This document shows positions 1-8,592 of a stretch of 64,000 nucleotides of DNA, piece by piece. The position numbers were made by a program, and so were the translations under genes. Numbering within the stretch: the stretch's first letter is position 1; each line of letters opens with the position of its first letter. Where the stretch lies: the NCBI GenBank assembly GCA_014584705.1, contig JACTMJ010000014.1, positions 186,001 through 250,000 of the forward strand, in the 5' to 3' direction. A model generated the notes under the pieces. It saw only the letters and a list, made by a program, of their open reading frames with translations, was not told the origin of the DNA and searched no databases. This DNA comes from Acidobacteriota bacterium (lineage in GTDB: Bacteria > Acidobacteriota > Terriglobia > Bryobacterales > Bryobacteraceae).

Positions 1-182
1 CCGATGTCGCTGCCTGCCACAGTAAAGCTCGTGACGTCGTTGTGCGTGTCGATCAGAATGGCCGACCGGTGTACACGCTCGACTTCGGCGTCGGAAACGG
101 AGCGCCGGGCCGCCGCGCCCGCTTGCGCGAGCAGCGCCGGCGCGCACAGCGTCAGTGAGAGGACGAAAGGGAGTATACGCAT
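1..182 (-). CDS. M19-family (renal-type) dipeptidase, N-terminal fragment
   Basis: Only the first 60 codons are in the window, starting at an ATG at 180-182 and running off the left edge. Residues 1-20 form a clear signal peptide ending in ALLAQ, so the enzyme should be exported. Residues 45-49 read DTHND after an Ile/Leu-rich strand, the HxD zinc-binding motif that opens the TIM barrel of membrane dipeptidases (peptidase M19), which cleave dipeptides with a binuclear zinc centre. The gene is divergent from the S4-domain gene that follows. The family call rests on this motif and its context only, because the rest of the barrel is outside the window. Confidence 0.72.
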   Translation of the reverse strand, partial: MRILPFVLSLTLCAPALLAQAGAAARRSVSDAEVERVHRSAILIDTHNDVTSFTVAGSDI

Positions 183-290
183 CGAATTCCTCGGCCGGAG
201 TTGGGATAATCCGATTGTATCGGTCCAGCCCTCCGCCGCAAGCACGGAGAATTGGCGGAGAGATTCAAGCGGAGCGAGTGCGAAAGGATG

Positions 291-668
291 ATGGGCGTGC
301 GGATGGATAAGTGGCTCTGGGCGGCCCGGTTCTTCAAAACGAGGGCCCTCGCCGCGCGAGCTTGTGACTTGGGTCGCGTGCGCGCCAACGGAATTGCCGC
401 CAAACCCGCCCGCGAGGTCCGCGGCGGAGACCGGCTGGAGATTGAGACTCCCGGCGGCCGGTTCGAAGTAGAGGTCCTGCAACTGAGCGAGGTACGGGGG
501 CCGGCCGCAGTGGCACAAACCATGTTTCATGAAACCGAAGACAGCCGCGCACTTCGGGCAAAACTGGCGGAAGAGAAAAAGTCCCTTCCCCATTTCGATT
601 TCGGATCGGAGGGCCGCCCCTCAAAACGGGATCGCCGCGACTTGAACCGCCTGCGGGGCCGCGGCTAG
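291..668 (+). CDS. hslR: S4-domain RNA-binding protein, HslR/Hsp15-like
   Basis: A small basic protein of 125 residues. It opens with VRMDKWLWAARFFKTR, the hallmark of the S4 fold in Hsp15, followed by an RANG turn that lies in the RNA-binding loop. In the known family it binds stalled 50S subunits carrying peptidyl-tRNA and helps to recycle them; that role is taken from the family. The C-terminus ends in the usual basic DRRDLNRLRGRG tail. The reading frame is open from 252, but the start at 291 puts VRMDKWLW at the same place as in E. coli Hsp15, with an AAAGG a few bases upstream; 303 is an alternative. The stop lies just inside the 3' end of convergent ftsK. Confidence 0.85.
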   Translation: MGVRMDKWLWAARFFKTRALAARACDLGRVRANGIAAKPAREVRGGDRLEIETPGGRFEVEVLQLSEVRGPAAVAQTMFHETEDSRALRAKLAEEKKSLPHFDFGSEGRPSKRDRRDLNRLRGRG

Positions 669-3220
669 TCCGCCCAGTCCGGGCGCTTCAGCACGTCGCG
701 CGGGCGCGGGCCGTCGGGAGGTCCGATGATGCCCTCGCGCTGCATCTGGTCAAGGATGCGGGCCGCTCTGCCGTAGCCCAGCCGCAGCCGCCGCTGCAGA
801 ATGGACGTGGAAGCCTTGCCCATCTCAAGCACCACATTCACGGCGTCGCGGTACATTGCATCCTGCTCACCCTCTTCCTCCAATTCCTCTTGTTCCGCGT
901 CATGCGCAACCAGGAAGGAAGCATCGTATTCCGGGGTAGCCTGATTCTTCCAGAACGCCACCAGGCTGTTAATCTCCTGCTCTTCGACGTAGGCGCCATG
1001 CATGCGCACCAGGCGGGAGGAGCCAGGGGGAAGAAAGAGCATGTCGCCCTTGCCCAGGAGGTGCTCCGCGCCCATCACGTCCAGAATCGTCCGGCTATCG
1101 ACCCGCGTTGCCACCCGGAAGCTCATCCGCGCCGGAAAGTTGGCCTTGATCAGCCCGGTGATGACGTCCACACTGGGCCGCTGCGTGGCCACCACCAGGT
1201 GGATCCCCACGGCGCGCGCCATCTGGGCCAACCGGGTGATGGAAGCTTCCACGTTCCGGCCTTCGAGCATCATCAGATCCGCCAGTTCGTCGATAATCAG
1301 CAGCACGTAGGGCAGAGATGCCGGCGTCTCTTCTTCTTCCTCGAACAGGTTGATGGAGCGCGAAGATTCCTCCCGCAACTTCTCCATCTTCTTGTTGAAC
1401 TGCTCAATATTGCGAACGCCGTAAGAAGCGAGCAAGCGCAGGCGTCGCTCCATCTCAATCACGGCATTTCCCAGCGCGACGCTGGCCTTCTTTGGATCCG
1501 TAATCACCGGTGTCAACAGGTGCGGGATGCCCTCGTAGATCCCCAACTCCACCTGCTTCGGATCCACCATGATCAGCCGTACCTGATCTGGCGTGGACTT
1601 GTAGAGGACGGAAACGATCAGGGCGTTCAGCATCACGGACTTGCCCGCGCCCGTGGACCCGGCGATCAGCAGGTGGGGCATTTGCTCCATGCTTGCCACC
1701 TTGATCCGTCCGCGAATGTCCTTGCCTAGGCAGAAGGTCAACCGGGAGGGCGAACTGCGGAACTCGTCGGACTCAAGAATCTGCCGCAGAACGATCGTAT
1801 CCCGGCGCGAATTGGGTACTTCAATACCCACGGTGGGCTTGCCCGGAATTCGTTCAATCATCACGGATTCCGCCTGCAGGCCCAGGCAGAGATCGTCCGT
1901 GAGGTTCGTCATCTTGCTGTACTTGATGCCCGCTTCCGGCTTGAACTCGAACGTGGTCACCACGGGGCCGGGGTTGATCTGCACCACGTTGCCTAGGACA
2001 TTGAACTCTTCGAACTTGCTCTTGATCCGGGCCGCGGTCTCCTTGAGTTCCTGTTCATCGAGCGCGCTGCGCGGCGCTGGTTCGCGGAGCAGCTCCGTCG
2101 AAGGCGATCGCCAGGCTACCTTGCGGGCGGGCGTCTCCGCCGCGGGTTGGGCAACTCGGGCAGAAGCAGGCGGCAGCTCCCAGGAAGCGCGCGGTTCCGC
2201 CTGTTCTTCCATCTCTTCCAGGAGCTCGATCGGGATCTCCTGCTCTTCCGGCACTTCCTCCGCGACGAATTCGGCGGGCGACGGAGTCACGGGCGCAGTT
2301 GTCTCCCAGGGAGGGGCTTCATCCCTGGTGGTGGAGGCACGCGGGGTGACGCCAGCGGGAAGGATGCTCTCGCGCATCGCGTCCAGATCGGCGCGTAAGC
2401 CAGGGGCGTCCGCATAGCTGTCCGCTTCCGGCACGATGGGGATCTGCTGCACCTGGTCGAACGAGCGATTCACAGGCTCGTCCTTTCCGTGGCGATCTTC
2501 GCGCGCGGCTCTTGCATTGGCGCGCGCCAGTCTCCGCTCCTCACGTGCGGATTCCTTCCGCAGTCTCTCTTCTTCCTGACGGATCCGCCTGGCATCGGCG
2601 GCCTCGGCGCGCAGACGCCGGCGCTCGGCGAGCCAGCCAAAGAATCCCGCCGGCTGTCCGGATTGCTGAGCATCGGTGATGCGAGAGTCCAGCCAGTCCG
2701 CGGCACCCATGATGGAAAACCGGGAACACAGGAAGAGGCCCATCAGCAGCATGGTGGCGACCACCAGCAGCGTACCGATTGGGTTGAGATAGAACACGAG
2801 AGCATCTCGCACGAGCAGCCCCAGAACGCCGCCTGCATGGATCGCTCCCTGAAACCAATCCCAGCGGCTAAGGAAAGAAAGCCCGGTGCAGAGCGCCACC
2901 AGAATGAGAATTGTGCCCACCAGCCGCGCAGGAATTGATCCGATCTCGCGCGATCGGATCCACCGTAAGCTCAGCAGGAGCAGGAAGAGCGGCAGCGTAA
3001 ACGCAGCGAGCCCGAAACTCTGGAGGGTGATATCGGCTATATGCGAGCCGAACAAGCCAATCCAATTGCTGGGGTCGCTTCTCGGAGCGGCGGAATTCCA
3101 GGATGGGTCTTGGGCGTTATAGGAGAGCAGGCTGAGCCAGACGAGCACACTAAAGGCGAACAGGAGAAAGCCCGCCCCTTCAGAAATCCGGGAGCGTCGC
3201 ACTGGTGCCGTTGATCTCAT
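665..3220 (-). CDS. ftsK: FtsK/SpoIIIE-type DNA translocase
   Basis: An 851-residue protein. About residues 15-170 hold four hydrophobic segments that anchor it in the inner membrane. A charged linker of coiled-coil and Pro/Glu-rich sequence follows to about 390. The RecA-like motor has a Walker A GSTGAGKS near residue 520, Walker B LLIIDELADLMM and the ATQRPSVDVITG motif. The last ~65 residues are the winged-helix gamma domain (RRLRLGYGRAARILDQMQ), which in FtsK reads KOPS sequences and activates XerCD. It pumps chromosome ends across the closing septum. The start codon overlaps the stop of uppP by four bases (ATGA), so the two are translationally coupled. Confidence 0.97.
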   Translation of the reverse strand: MRSTAPVRRSRISEGAGFLLFAFSVLVWLSLLSYNAQDPSWNSAAPRSDPSNWIGLFGSHIADITLQSFGLAAFTLPLFLLLLSLRWIRSREIGSIPARLVGTILILVALCTGLSFLSRWDWFQGAIHAGGVLGLLVRDALVFYLNPIGTLLVVATMLLMGLFLCSRFSIMGAADWLDSRITDAQQSGQPAGFFGWLAERRRLRAEAADARRIRQEEERLRKESAREERRLARANARAAREDRHGKDEPVNRSFDQVQQIPIVPEADSYADAPGLRADLDAMRESILPAGVTPRASTTRDEAPPWETTAPVTPSPAEFVAEEVPEEQEIPIELLEEMEEQAEPRASWELPPASARVAQPAAETPARKVAWRSPSTELLREPAPRSALDEQELKETAARIKSKFEEFNVLGNVVQINPGPVVTTFEFKPEAGIKYSKMTNLTDDLCLGLQAESVMIERIPGKPTVGIEVPNSRRDTIVLRQILESDEFRSSPSRLTFCLGKDIRGRIKVASMEQMPHLLIAGSTGAGKSVMLNALIVSVLYKSTPDQVRLIMVDPKQVELGIYEGIPHLLTPVITDPKKASVALGNAVIEMERRLRLLASYGVRNIEQFNKKMEKLREESSRSINLFEEEEETPASLPYVLLIIDELADLMMLEGRNVEASITRLAQMARAVGIHLVVATQRPSVDVITGLIKANFPARMSFRVATRVDSRTILDVMGAEHLLGKGDMLFLPPGSSRLVRMHGAYVEEQEINSLVAFWKNQATPEYDASFLVAHDAEQEELEEEGEQDAMYRDAVNVVLEMGKASTSILQRRLRLGYGRAARILDQMQREGIIGPPDGPRPRDVLKRPDWAD

Positions 3221-4047
3221 CCCGCGGGTGGCCGGAACACGGCCAGAAGTATCACTATTATGCCAAAGATGATGCGATAAAGAACAAAAAAGCGAAGTGT
3301 GTTTTGGCGAAGGAAGCGCAGGAAGAAGCCGATTACCAGAATGCCCGTGATCGCGCTCACACTAATTCCGATCGCGAAGAGGTTCCCCATTCCCGGTTCA
3401 ACGCCGCCCGCTTTCGCCATATCGAGGAACGCAACCGCTGCGGCGCCACCGATGGCGGGCGTAGAGAGCAGAAACGAGAACCGGGCAGCCGCGGCACGAT
3501 CCAGGTTCCGCCAGAGCGCCGCGGCGATCGTGATGCCGCTTCTCGAAGTGCCGGGGATAACGGCAAGAGCCTGCGCGAAACCCACGGCAAGGATGTCCGC
3601 CACGCTCATCATTCCCAGTTGCTTATTGCGTTTCCCCCTGGTATCGGCATAGCCGATGAGCAATCCCACCAGAATGAGCATCGTTCCAATCAGGTACGGG
3701 CTCCGCAAGGTAGTCTCCACCATATCTTTCAGAAAGATGCCCGCCACGCCCACGGGGACCGTCGCCGCCGCCAGCCACCAGAGCAAACGCGGATTCTCCT
3801 TCACGTAGCTGGGAGCGCCTTCGGTGCGGATGCCAAAACCCCACAAGATCAAATGCCACCAGTCCTTGGCAAAGTAAATCAAAACCGCCAGCAGGGTTCC
3901 CGCATGGAGCGCAATATCGAAGGTCAGGCCCTGATCCGGCCAGCCGAAAAGCCACGGAAACAGTGCCAGATGGGCCGAACTGCTGATGGGAAGAAACTCG
4001 GTGAGGCCTTGCAATAAGGCGAGAACAACGGCTTGGTACAGTGACAT
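3217..4047 (-). CDS. uppP: Undecaprenyl-diphosphatase (bacitracin resistance, BacA type)
   Basis: A 276-residue polytopic membrane enzyme that removes one phosphate from undecaprenyl pyrophosphate, recycling the lipid carrier for peptidoglycan and other surface glycans. Seen directly: the QGLTEFLPISSSAHL motif at residues 13-27, containing the catalytic Glu and Ser/His residues of the BacA family, and the second signature VIPGTSRSGITIA around residues 165-180. About eight hydrophobic segments are present. Length is normal for the family. It is cotranscribed with ftsK downstream (4-base overlap) and divergent from pyk across only 47 bases, so both promoters must sit in that gap or inside the neighbouring coding sequence. 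Confidence 0.96.
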   Translation of the reverse strand: MSLYQAVVLALLQGLTEFLPISSSAHLALFPWLFGWPDQGLTFDIALHAGTLLAVLIYFAKDWWHLILWGFGIRTEGAPSYVKENPRLLWWLAAATVPVGVAGIFLKDMVETTLRSPYLIGTMLILVGLLIGYADTRGKRNKQLGMMSVADILAVGFAQALAVIPGTSRSGITIAAALWRNLDRAAAARFSFLLSTPAIGGAAAVAFLDMAKAGGVEPGMGNLFAIGISVSAITGILVIGFFLRFLRQNTLRFFVLYRIIFGIIVILLAVFRPPAG

Positions 4048-4094
4048 AGGGAAGGGCGTTCGGAAAGTTCCGGCACAAGGAGATATCGTAGCGC

Positions 4095-5516
4095 ATGCGT
4101 CAAACGAAGATCGTCGCCACTCTGGGTCCCGCTTCGGAAAGTCCGGAAATCATCGAGGAAATGATCACCGCCGGAGTGAATATCTTTCGATTCAACGCGT
4201 CTCACGGAACCCATGGAGAGCACTACCGCCGCTTGCTCACGGTGCGACAGGTGGCCGCCGACGTCGGGCGGAATATCGCCTGTCTGCTGGATCTGCAGGG
4301 TCCCAAGATCCGGCTTGGCAAGTTTGAAAACAAGAGTGAAACCCTCCACGCGGGAGATGAGTTCACGATTTCCGTGGAAGAAACGCTGGGGAATCGCCAG
4401 CGTGCCTCCACGAATTTCACAAACCTGGTGAACGATGTGGGTCCGGGGGAGCGGATTCTCTTGAACGACGGCTCCGTCGAACTCAAGGTAATCGATGTCG
4501 CGGGTCCCAACGTCCGCTGCCAGGTGATGAAGGGGGGCATGGTCGGCGACAACAAGGGCATCAATCTGCCCAATATCGCGGTGAGCGCTCCCTCGCTCAC
4601 CGGCAAAGACCTGGACGACCTCAGTTTCGCTGTAAACCGCGGATTCGATTTTGTGGCCCTCTCGTTCGTGCGAACTGCCGACGACGTGCGGGAACTGCGC
4701 GAGGAACTGCGCAAGCGGGACTCCCTGATCCCGATCGTTTCAAAAATCGAGAAGCCGCAAGCCTGGGACAACCTCGAAGGCATCCTCACCGAAACAGACG
4801 GCGTGATGGTGGCGCGCGGGGACCTCGGAGTGGAGATGGATCTGGCGCGCGTGCCGCACATCCAGAAGTCAATTATCGAACGGGCGCGCTGGCACAACCG
4901 CTTTGTGATTACCGCAACGCAGATGCTCGAATCCATGGTGGAATCGGCCACCCCGACCCGCGCCGAAGTGAGCGACGTGGCCAATGCCATTTTCGACGGT
5001 TCCGATGCGGTAATGCTCTCGGCGGAGACATCCGTTGGAAAGTTCCCGATTGACGCCGTGCGGATGATGGCGAAGATTGCGCTGGAGGTGGAAGGCTCTT
5101 CGCGCTTCGATCTGCTCCGGGAGCCGCCCCATCGCCCGAATCCCACCTATGCGGAAATCATCGCCGACATGGCCTATCATGCGGGGCGCGCGGCCCGCAC
5201 CAAGGCGATTGTCGTTTTCACGACGAGCGGATACACCGCTCGTTTGGTGGCCCGCTATCGCCCGAGCGAGCCCATCTTTGCCTTTTCCCACATCGAGGAG
5301 ACGGCCCGCATCCTGGCCCCGGTGTTCGGTGTTCACCCCGTGCTGGTGCCGCGAGCCGGCACAACAGACGAGATGCTGCCGCTGATGGAGCAAACCCTGG
5401 TGGAGCGCGGTCTGGTTAAGAAGGGTGACGGGGTAGTCTTTGTGGCCGCCCACCCGATCCGCCGGCCGGGAAGCACCAATTTCCTGAAACTCCACCGGAT
5501 TGGCGATGGGGAGTAG
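4095..5516 (+). CDS. pyk: Pyruvate kinase
   Basis: A 473-residue enzyme of normal length for glycolytic pyruvate kinase, which transfers phosphate from phosphoenolpyruvate to ADP. Motifs seen: the N-terminal TKIVATLGPAS, RFNASHGTHGEHYRR, the metal- and substrate-binding VSKIEKPQAWDN, MVARGDLGVEM, and TQMLESMVESATPTRAEVSD, followed by the GSDAVMLSAETSVGKFPIDAV helix. The last ~120 residues form the regulatory C-domain. It has no same-strand neighbour close by; a G/C hairpin follows about 10 bases after the stop. Confidence 0.97.
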   Translation: MRQTKIVATLGPASESPEIIEEMITAGVNIFRFNASHGTHGEHYRRLLTVRQVAADVGRNIACLLDLQGPKIRLGKFENKSETLHAGDEFTISVEETLGNRQRASTNFTNLVNDVGPGERILLNDGSVELKVIDVAGPNVRCQVMKGGMVGDNKGINLPNIAVSAPSLTGKDLDDLSFAVNRGFDFVALSFVRTADDVRELREELRKRDSLIPIVSKIEKPQAWDNLEGILTETDGVMVARGDLGVEMDLARVPHIQKSIIERARWHNRFVITATQMLESMVESATPTRAEVSDVANAIFDGSDAVMLSAETSVGKFPIDAVRMMAKIALEVEGSSRFDLLREPPHRPNPTYAEIIADMAYHAGRAARTKAIVVFTTSGYTARLVARYRPSEPIFAFSHIEETARILAPVFGVHPVLVPRAGTTDEMLPLMEQTLVERGLVKKGDGVVFVAAHPIRRPGSTNFLKLHRIGDGE

Positions 5517-5525
5517 GCATCGCGT

Positions 5526-5596
5526 CCCCTCCGGCGTCGGAAATGGGCCGTCGCCGTCGCCGCGTCCCCCCGGAGGGGGTAATGGGGTACTTTTTT
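5526..5596 (+). terminator. Possible terminator after pyk
   Basis: CCCCTCCGG at 5526-5534 pairs with CCGGAGGGG at 5570-5578, and a shorter CCCCC/GGGGG stem is nested in the right arm. A run of six T follows at 5591-5596, after a gap of about a dozen bases, so this is not a textbook intrinsic terminator. Confidence 0.4.
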
Positions 5597-5700
5597 CGAG
5601 AGCTATGCGCCAATTCGCCGTGAATTCCGCTATATTGTGATGTCAAGCAGTAAAGTTTAGAAGGCGCGTGATCGACGCCTTTTGCCTTGGACCGGAGCAC

Positions 5701-6429
5701 ATGCCATCGTTTGAAGCTTGGGGAAACACTGATCCGGGGAATGTCCGAAAGAACAACGAGGACGCATGGCTGATTGACCCCGCCCTGTCACTCGCCGTCG
5801 TCGCCGACGGCATGGGCGGAGCTGCCTGCGGGGAAGTTGCCTCCGCCATCACCGCGGAGACGATCTCGGAATACCTGAGGGAGAACGATGACGGCGAAAA
5901 GGACGCCCCCACTCTGATCGCCGAAGCGATTGGCCTCGCCAATCGCCGCGTTCTCGACAAAGCGCGCGTAAGCACGGATTGCAAGGGCATGGGCTCCACT
6001 GTCGTGCTCGCGCTGTTGCGCAATCCGCTGATCTACATTTCCAATGTGGGGGACAGCCGCGCCTATCTGCTTCGCAGCGGCGTGCTGACGCAACTCTCCT
6101 ACGACCAGACCCTCCTCAACGAACTCTGTTCCACTACTCCCATGACGCCCGAGGAGATTGAGCGCTTCCCCCATAAGCACGTCCTTACCATGGCCGTCGG
6201 CACAACAGAACGGATTAAGATCCAGAACTACGAGGGCGAAGTGGAGGTCGGGGATCAGATTCTGCTTTGCTCGGACGGCCTCACCGGCCCGGTCTCCGAT
6301 ACCGACATGAAATCGATCCTGGAAGAATCGATCACCATTGAGGAGAAAGTAGATAAGCTCATCGCTCTGGCGAAGGAAAGAGGCGGCCCCGACAACGTGA
6401 CCGCCGTCATCCTGCATTGTCTGCCGTAG
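5701..6429 (+). CDS. PP2C-family serine/threonine protein phosphatase
   Basis: A soluble 242-residue phosphatase. It has the full set of PP2C/PPM metal motifs: GNVRKNNEDAW near the N-terminus, VADGMGGAACGE, GMGSTVVLALL, NVGDSRAYLL, LLCSDGLTG and finally GGPDNVTAVIL. These Asp residues bind the two or three Mn/Mg ions that attack the phosphoester. Bacterial relatives counteract Hanks-type Ser/Thr kinases; no such kinase is visible nearby, so its partner is probably elsewhere. The start at 5701 has GGAG just upstream. A GTG at 5668 would add eleven residues without similarity to the fold. Both neighbours are on other transcription units. Confidence 0.92.
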   Translation: MPSFEAWGNTDPGNVRKNNEDAWLIDPALSLAVVADGMGGAACGEVASAITAETISEYLRENDDGEKDAPTLIAEAIGLANRRVLDKARVSTDCKGMGSTVVLALLRNPLIYISNVGDSRAYLLRSGVLTQLSYDQTLLNELCSTTPMTPEEIERFPHKHVLTMAVGTTERIKIQNYEGEVEVGDQILLCSDGLTGPVSDTDMKSILEESITIEEKVDKLIALAKERGGPDNVTAVILHCLP

Positions 6430-6460
6430 GGATGGCGAAGCCCGTCCGCGTCGGCCGTTT

Positions 6461-7768
6461 CTACAAGCGCACGACGTTCTCGCCGGGGTATGCTTTCAGC
6501 GCATTGCGCGTATCCACCACCAGCCGCGCCGTCCGGCTGACGTTTCCGTAGTCGACGTTCCGGTGGTCCGTCACAATCACCACGCAGTCAGCGCTTTTGA
6601 GCGCGGCGTCTTCCGCCAGGCGCTCAATCTCGATGCCTTCGTGGTTTACCGTCCGGGAGATGTAGGGGTCACTAAAAGTCACCCTGGCCCCCTTGTGCTG
6701 GAGCAGGTGGGCAATGTCAAGCGCCGGTGATTCGCGTAAATCGTCGATGTCGCGCTTATAGGCGATCCCCAGCAGATGGATGTGGCTACCCTTAACGGCC
6801 TTGGCATGCTCGTTCAGCGCGTTGCTGATCTTATCCACCACAAACTGTGGCATCTGGCCATTGATGTAGCCTGCCAGTTCGATAAACCGCGCCTCGATTC
6901 CCGCCTGTTTCGTTTTCCACGAAAGATAGAAGGGATCAATGGGAATGCAGTGCCCACCCAGGCCGGGACCGGGGAAAAACGGCATAAAGCCGAACGGTTT
7001 GGTGGCAGCGGCTTCGATCACTTCCCAGACGTTGATCCCCATGCGGTCGCACATCATGGCAAGTTCGTTCACCAGCCCGATATTGATCATACGGAACGTG
7101 TTTTCGAGCAGCTTCACCATCTCGGCGACACTCGTGGACGCCACCGGAACCACGGTATCCAGGGCTTGCCGGTAGAAAAGCGCTCCTGCTTCCGTACAGG
7201 CGGGTGTGGTGCCGCCCACCACTTTGGGGATATTTTTCGTTTGGAAATTCGGATTTCCGGGGTCCACCCGCTCCGGCGAGAAGCATAGAAAGAAGTCCTG
7301 GCCCACCTTCAGCCCGCTCTTTTCGATGGTTGGCAGCAGGAGTTCCTCCGTGGTTCCGGGGTAAGTGGTGGATTCGAGAATCACCAGCGTGCCGGCTTTC
7401 AGGTACTTCGCCAATTCCTCGGTACAGGCCACGATATAGCTCATATCGGGGTCTTTGGTCTTTCGGAGCGGGGTGGGAACGCAGATGTTCACCGTGTCGA
7501 AATTAGCGATTTCGGCGAAGTCGGTGGTGGCCCGGAGCGAGCCCGTCTCCACCAATGGCTTCAGTTCGTCCGCGTGGACGTCGAGCACGTAGGATTCCCC
7601 GCGGTTAATCTGGCCGACCTTCTCCGCGGAAACGTCGATACCCATGACCTGGAAACCCGCCTTGGCGAACTCAACCGCCAGTGGCAGGCCCACGTAACCC
7701 AGCCCCAGCACGCCCACCCGCGCGCTTCTGTCCGCGATCTTTGTTTTCAGTTGTTCCAGTTGATTCAT
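6461..7768 (-). CDS. Nucleotide sugar dehydrogenase (UDP-N-acetylhexosamine 6-dehydrogenase type)
   Basis: A 435-residue NAD-dependent dehydrogenase of the UDP-glucose/UDP-ManNAc dehydrogenase superfamily, which oxidises C6 of a UDP-sugar twice to a uronic acid. Seen: Rossmann motif VGVLGLGYVGLPLAVEFA at about residues 18-35, the STTYPGTTEE loop, and the catalytic cysteine in GPGLGGHCIPIDPFYL. The sequence resembles the WecC/WbpA group (acetylated hexosamines) more than Ugd. The start at 7768 is chosen because it overlaps the dapF-like stop by four bases (ATGA), and the Rossmann fold begins soon after; an upstream in-frame start at 7825 would run into dapF. Likely role: surface polysaccharide precursor. 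Confidence 0.9.
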   Translation of the reverse strand: MNQLEQLKTKIADRSARVGVLGLGYVGLPLAVEFAKAGFQVMGIDVSAEKVGQINRGESYVLDVHADELKPLVETGSLRATTDFAEIANFDTVNICVPTPLRKTKDPDMSYIVACTEELAKYLKAGTLVILESTTYPGTTEELLLPTIEKSGLKVGQDFFLCFSPERVDPGNPNFQTKNIPKVVGGTTPACTEAGALFYRQALDTVVPVASTSVAEMVKLLENTFRMINIGLVNELAMMCDRMGINVWEVIEAAATKPFGFMPFFPGPGLGGHCIPIDPFYLSWKTKQAGIEARFIELAGYINGQMPQFVVDKISNALNEHAKAVKGSHIHLLGIAYKRDIDDLRESPALDIAHLLQHKGARVTFSDPYISRTVNHEGIEIERLAEDAALKSADCVVIVTDHRNVDYGNVSRTARLVVDTRNALKAYPGENVVRL

Positions 7769-8592
7769 CGCAGCGCCTCGTCCTCGCTCCAATAGAAAGT
7801 GCCTTCGCCAATCAAGCTCGCCCATCCGTCGAGCACCAATCCCCCGCCGTCGTCATGAAACACAAGCGGACCTGCTTCGGTCTCCACCGTCAACGGCAGT
7901 TCGCCGAGACCCTCGGCGAGCACAGCGGCCGCGACGCCCGTGGCGCCCGTTCCGGAACTAAGCGTCGCCCCCGCCCCCCGCTCAAAGAACCGGGCTTCCA
8001 CCCGGTGCCGGCCCACACAGTGATAGAAGGAGATATTGCTGCGTCGGGGAAACGCGTCGTGCGCCTCTAGCTGTGCGCCGAGCACCTTCCAGGGAAAGTG
8101 GAAGTCCTCGACGCGGACGGAAAACTGCGGATTGCCCACATCGATCCGCCGGCCTTTGACGCGGATCGGGTCCGCGGCGGAAATCGCCAGTTCTTCCTCG
8201 GGAAACACCACGGGCTTCCCCATGGCCATCGAGAACAAATATCCCAGGCCCTTTCGCTCGCGCAGCGTCAGTGTCCTCAGGCCCGCGCCGGTCTTCAGCC
8301 GCAGTTCCGAGCATTCCGAAGACCGAGAGGCCAGCCACGCCGCTACGCAGCGGGTGCCGTTTCCGGAGAGTTCCGCTTCACTCCCGTCAGAGTTGTAGAG
8401 GTGGATCGACGCGTCCCAGGGCTCGCCTTCAGCGCCCGGCTTCACCAGATACCATCCATCCGCCCCGATTCCGAGATTCCGGTCACAGATCGCTCTGGCG
8501 ACAGCGGCACGTCCTCGCACCGGAGCATCTGCCTCCCAAGTTAGCAGGAAATCGTTCCCGGCCCCCGCCGCCTTAACGAAGGGTATCGACAT
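7765..8592 (-). CDS. dapF: Diaminopimelate epimerase homologue lacking both catalytic cysteines
   Basis: A 275-residue protein with the DapF fold from end to end: FVKAAGAGNDF at the N-terminus, YNSDGSEAELSGNGTRC at about 66-82, VGNPQFS, and FERGAGATLSSGTGATG at about 203-219. DapF interconverts LL- and meso-diaminopimelate using a pair of cysteines, in CGNG and in ACGTG. Here both are serine (Ser76 and Ser213); the DNA was checked at both codons. The protein may be inactive as a racemase, act on another substrate, or work with serine. It starts 20 bases inside the 3' end of the upstream glycosyltransferase gene and is coupled by ATGA to the sugar dehydrogenase. A start at 8685 would add unrelated residues. 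Confidence 0.85.
   Translation of the reverse strand: MSIPFVKAAGAGNDFLLTWEADAPVRGRAAVARAICDRNLGIGADGWYLVKPGAEGEPWDASIHLYNSDGSEAELSGNGTRCVAAWLASRSSECSELRLKTGAGLRTLTLRERKGLGYLFSMAMGKPVVFPEEELAISAADPIRVKGRRIDVGNPQFSVRVEDFHFPWKVLGAQLEAHDAFPRRSNISFYHCVGRHRVEARFFERGAGATLSSGTGATGVAAAVLAEGLGELPLTVETEAGPLVFHDDGGGLVLDGWASLIGEGTFYWSEDEALR

Noticed and set aside
890..1729. Long plus-strand frame opposite ftsK
   Set aside because: It is a shadow produced by high GC content; ftsK on the other strand is unmistakable.
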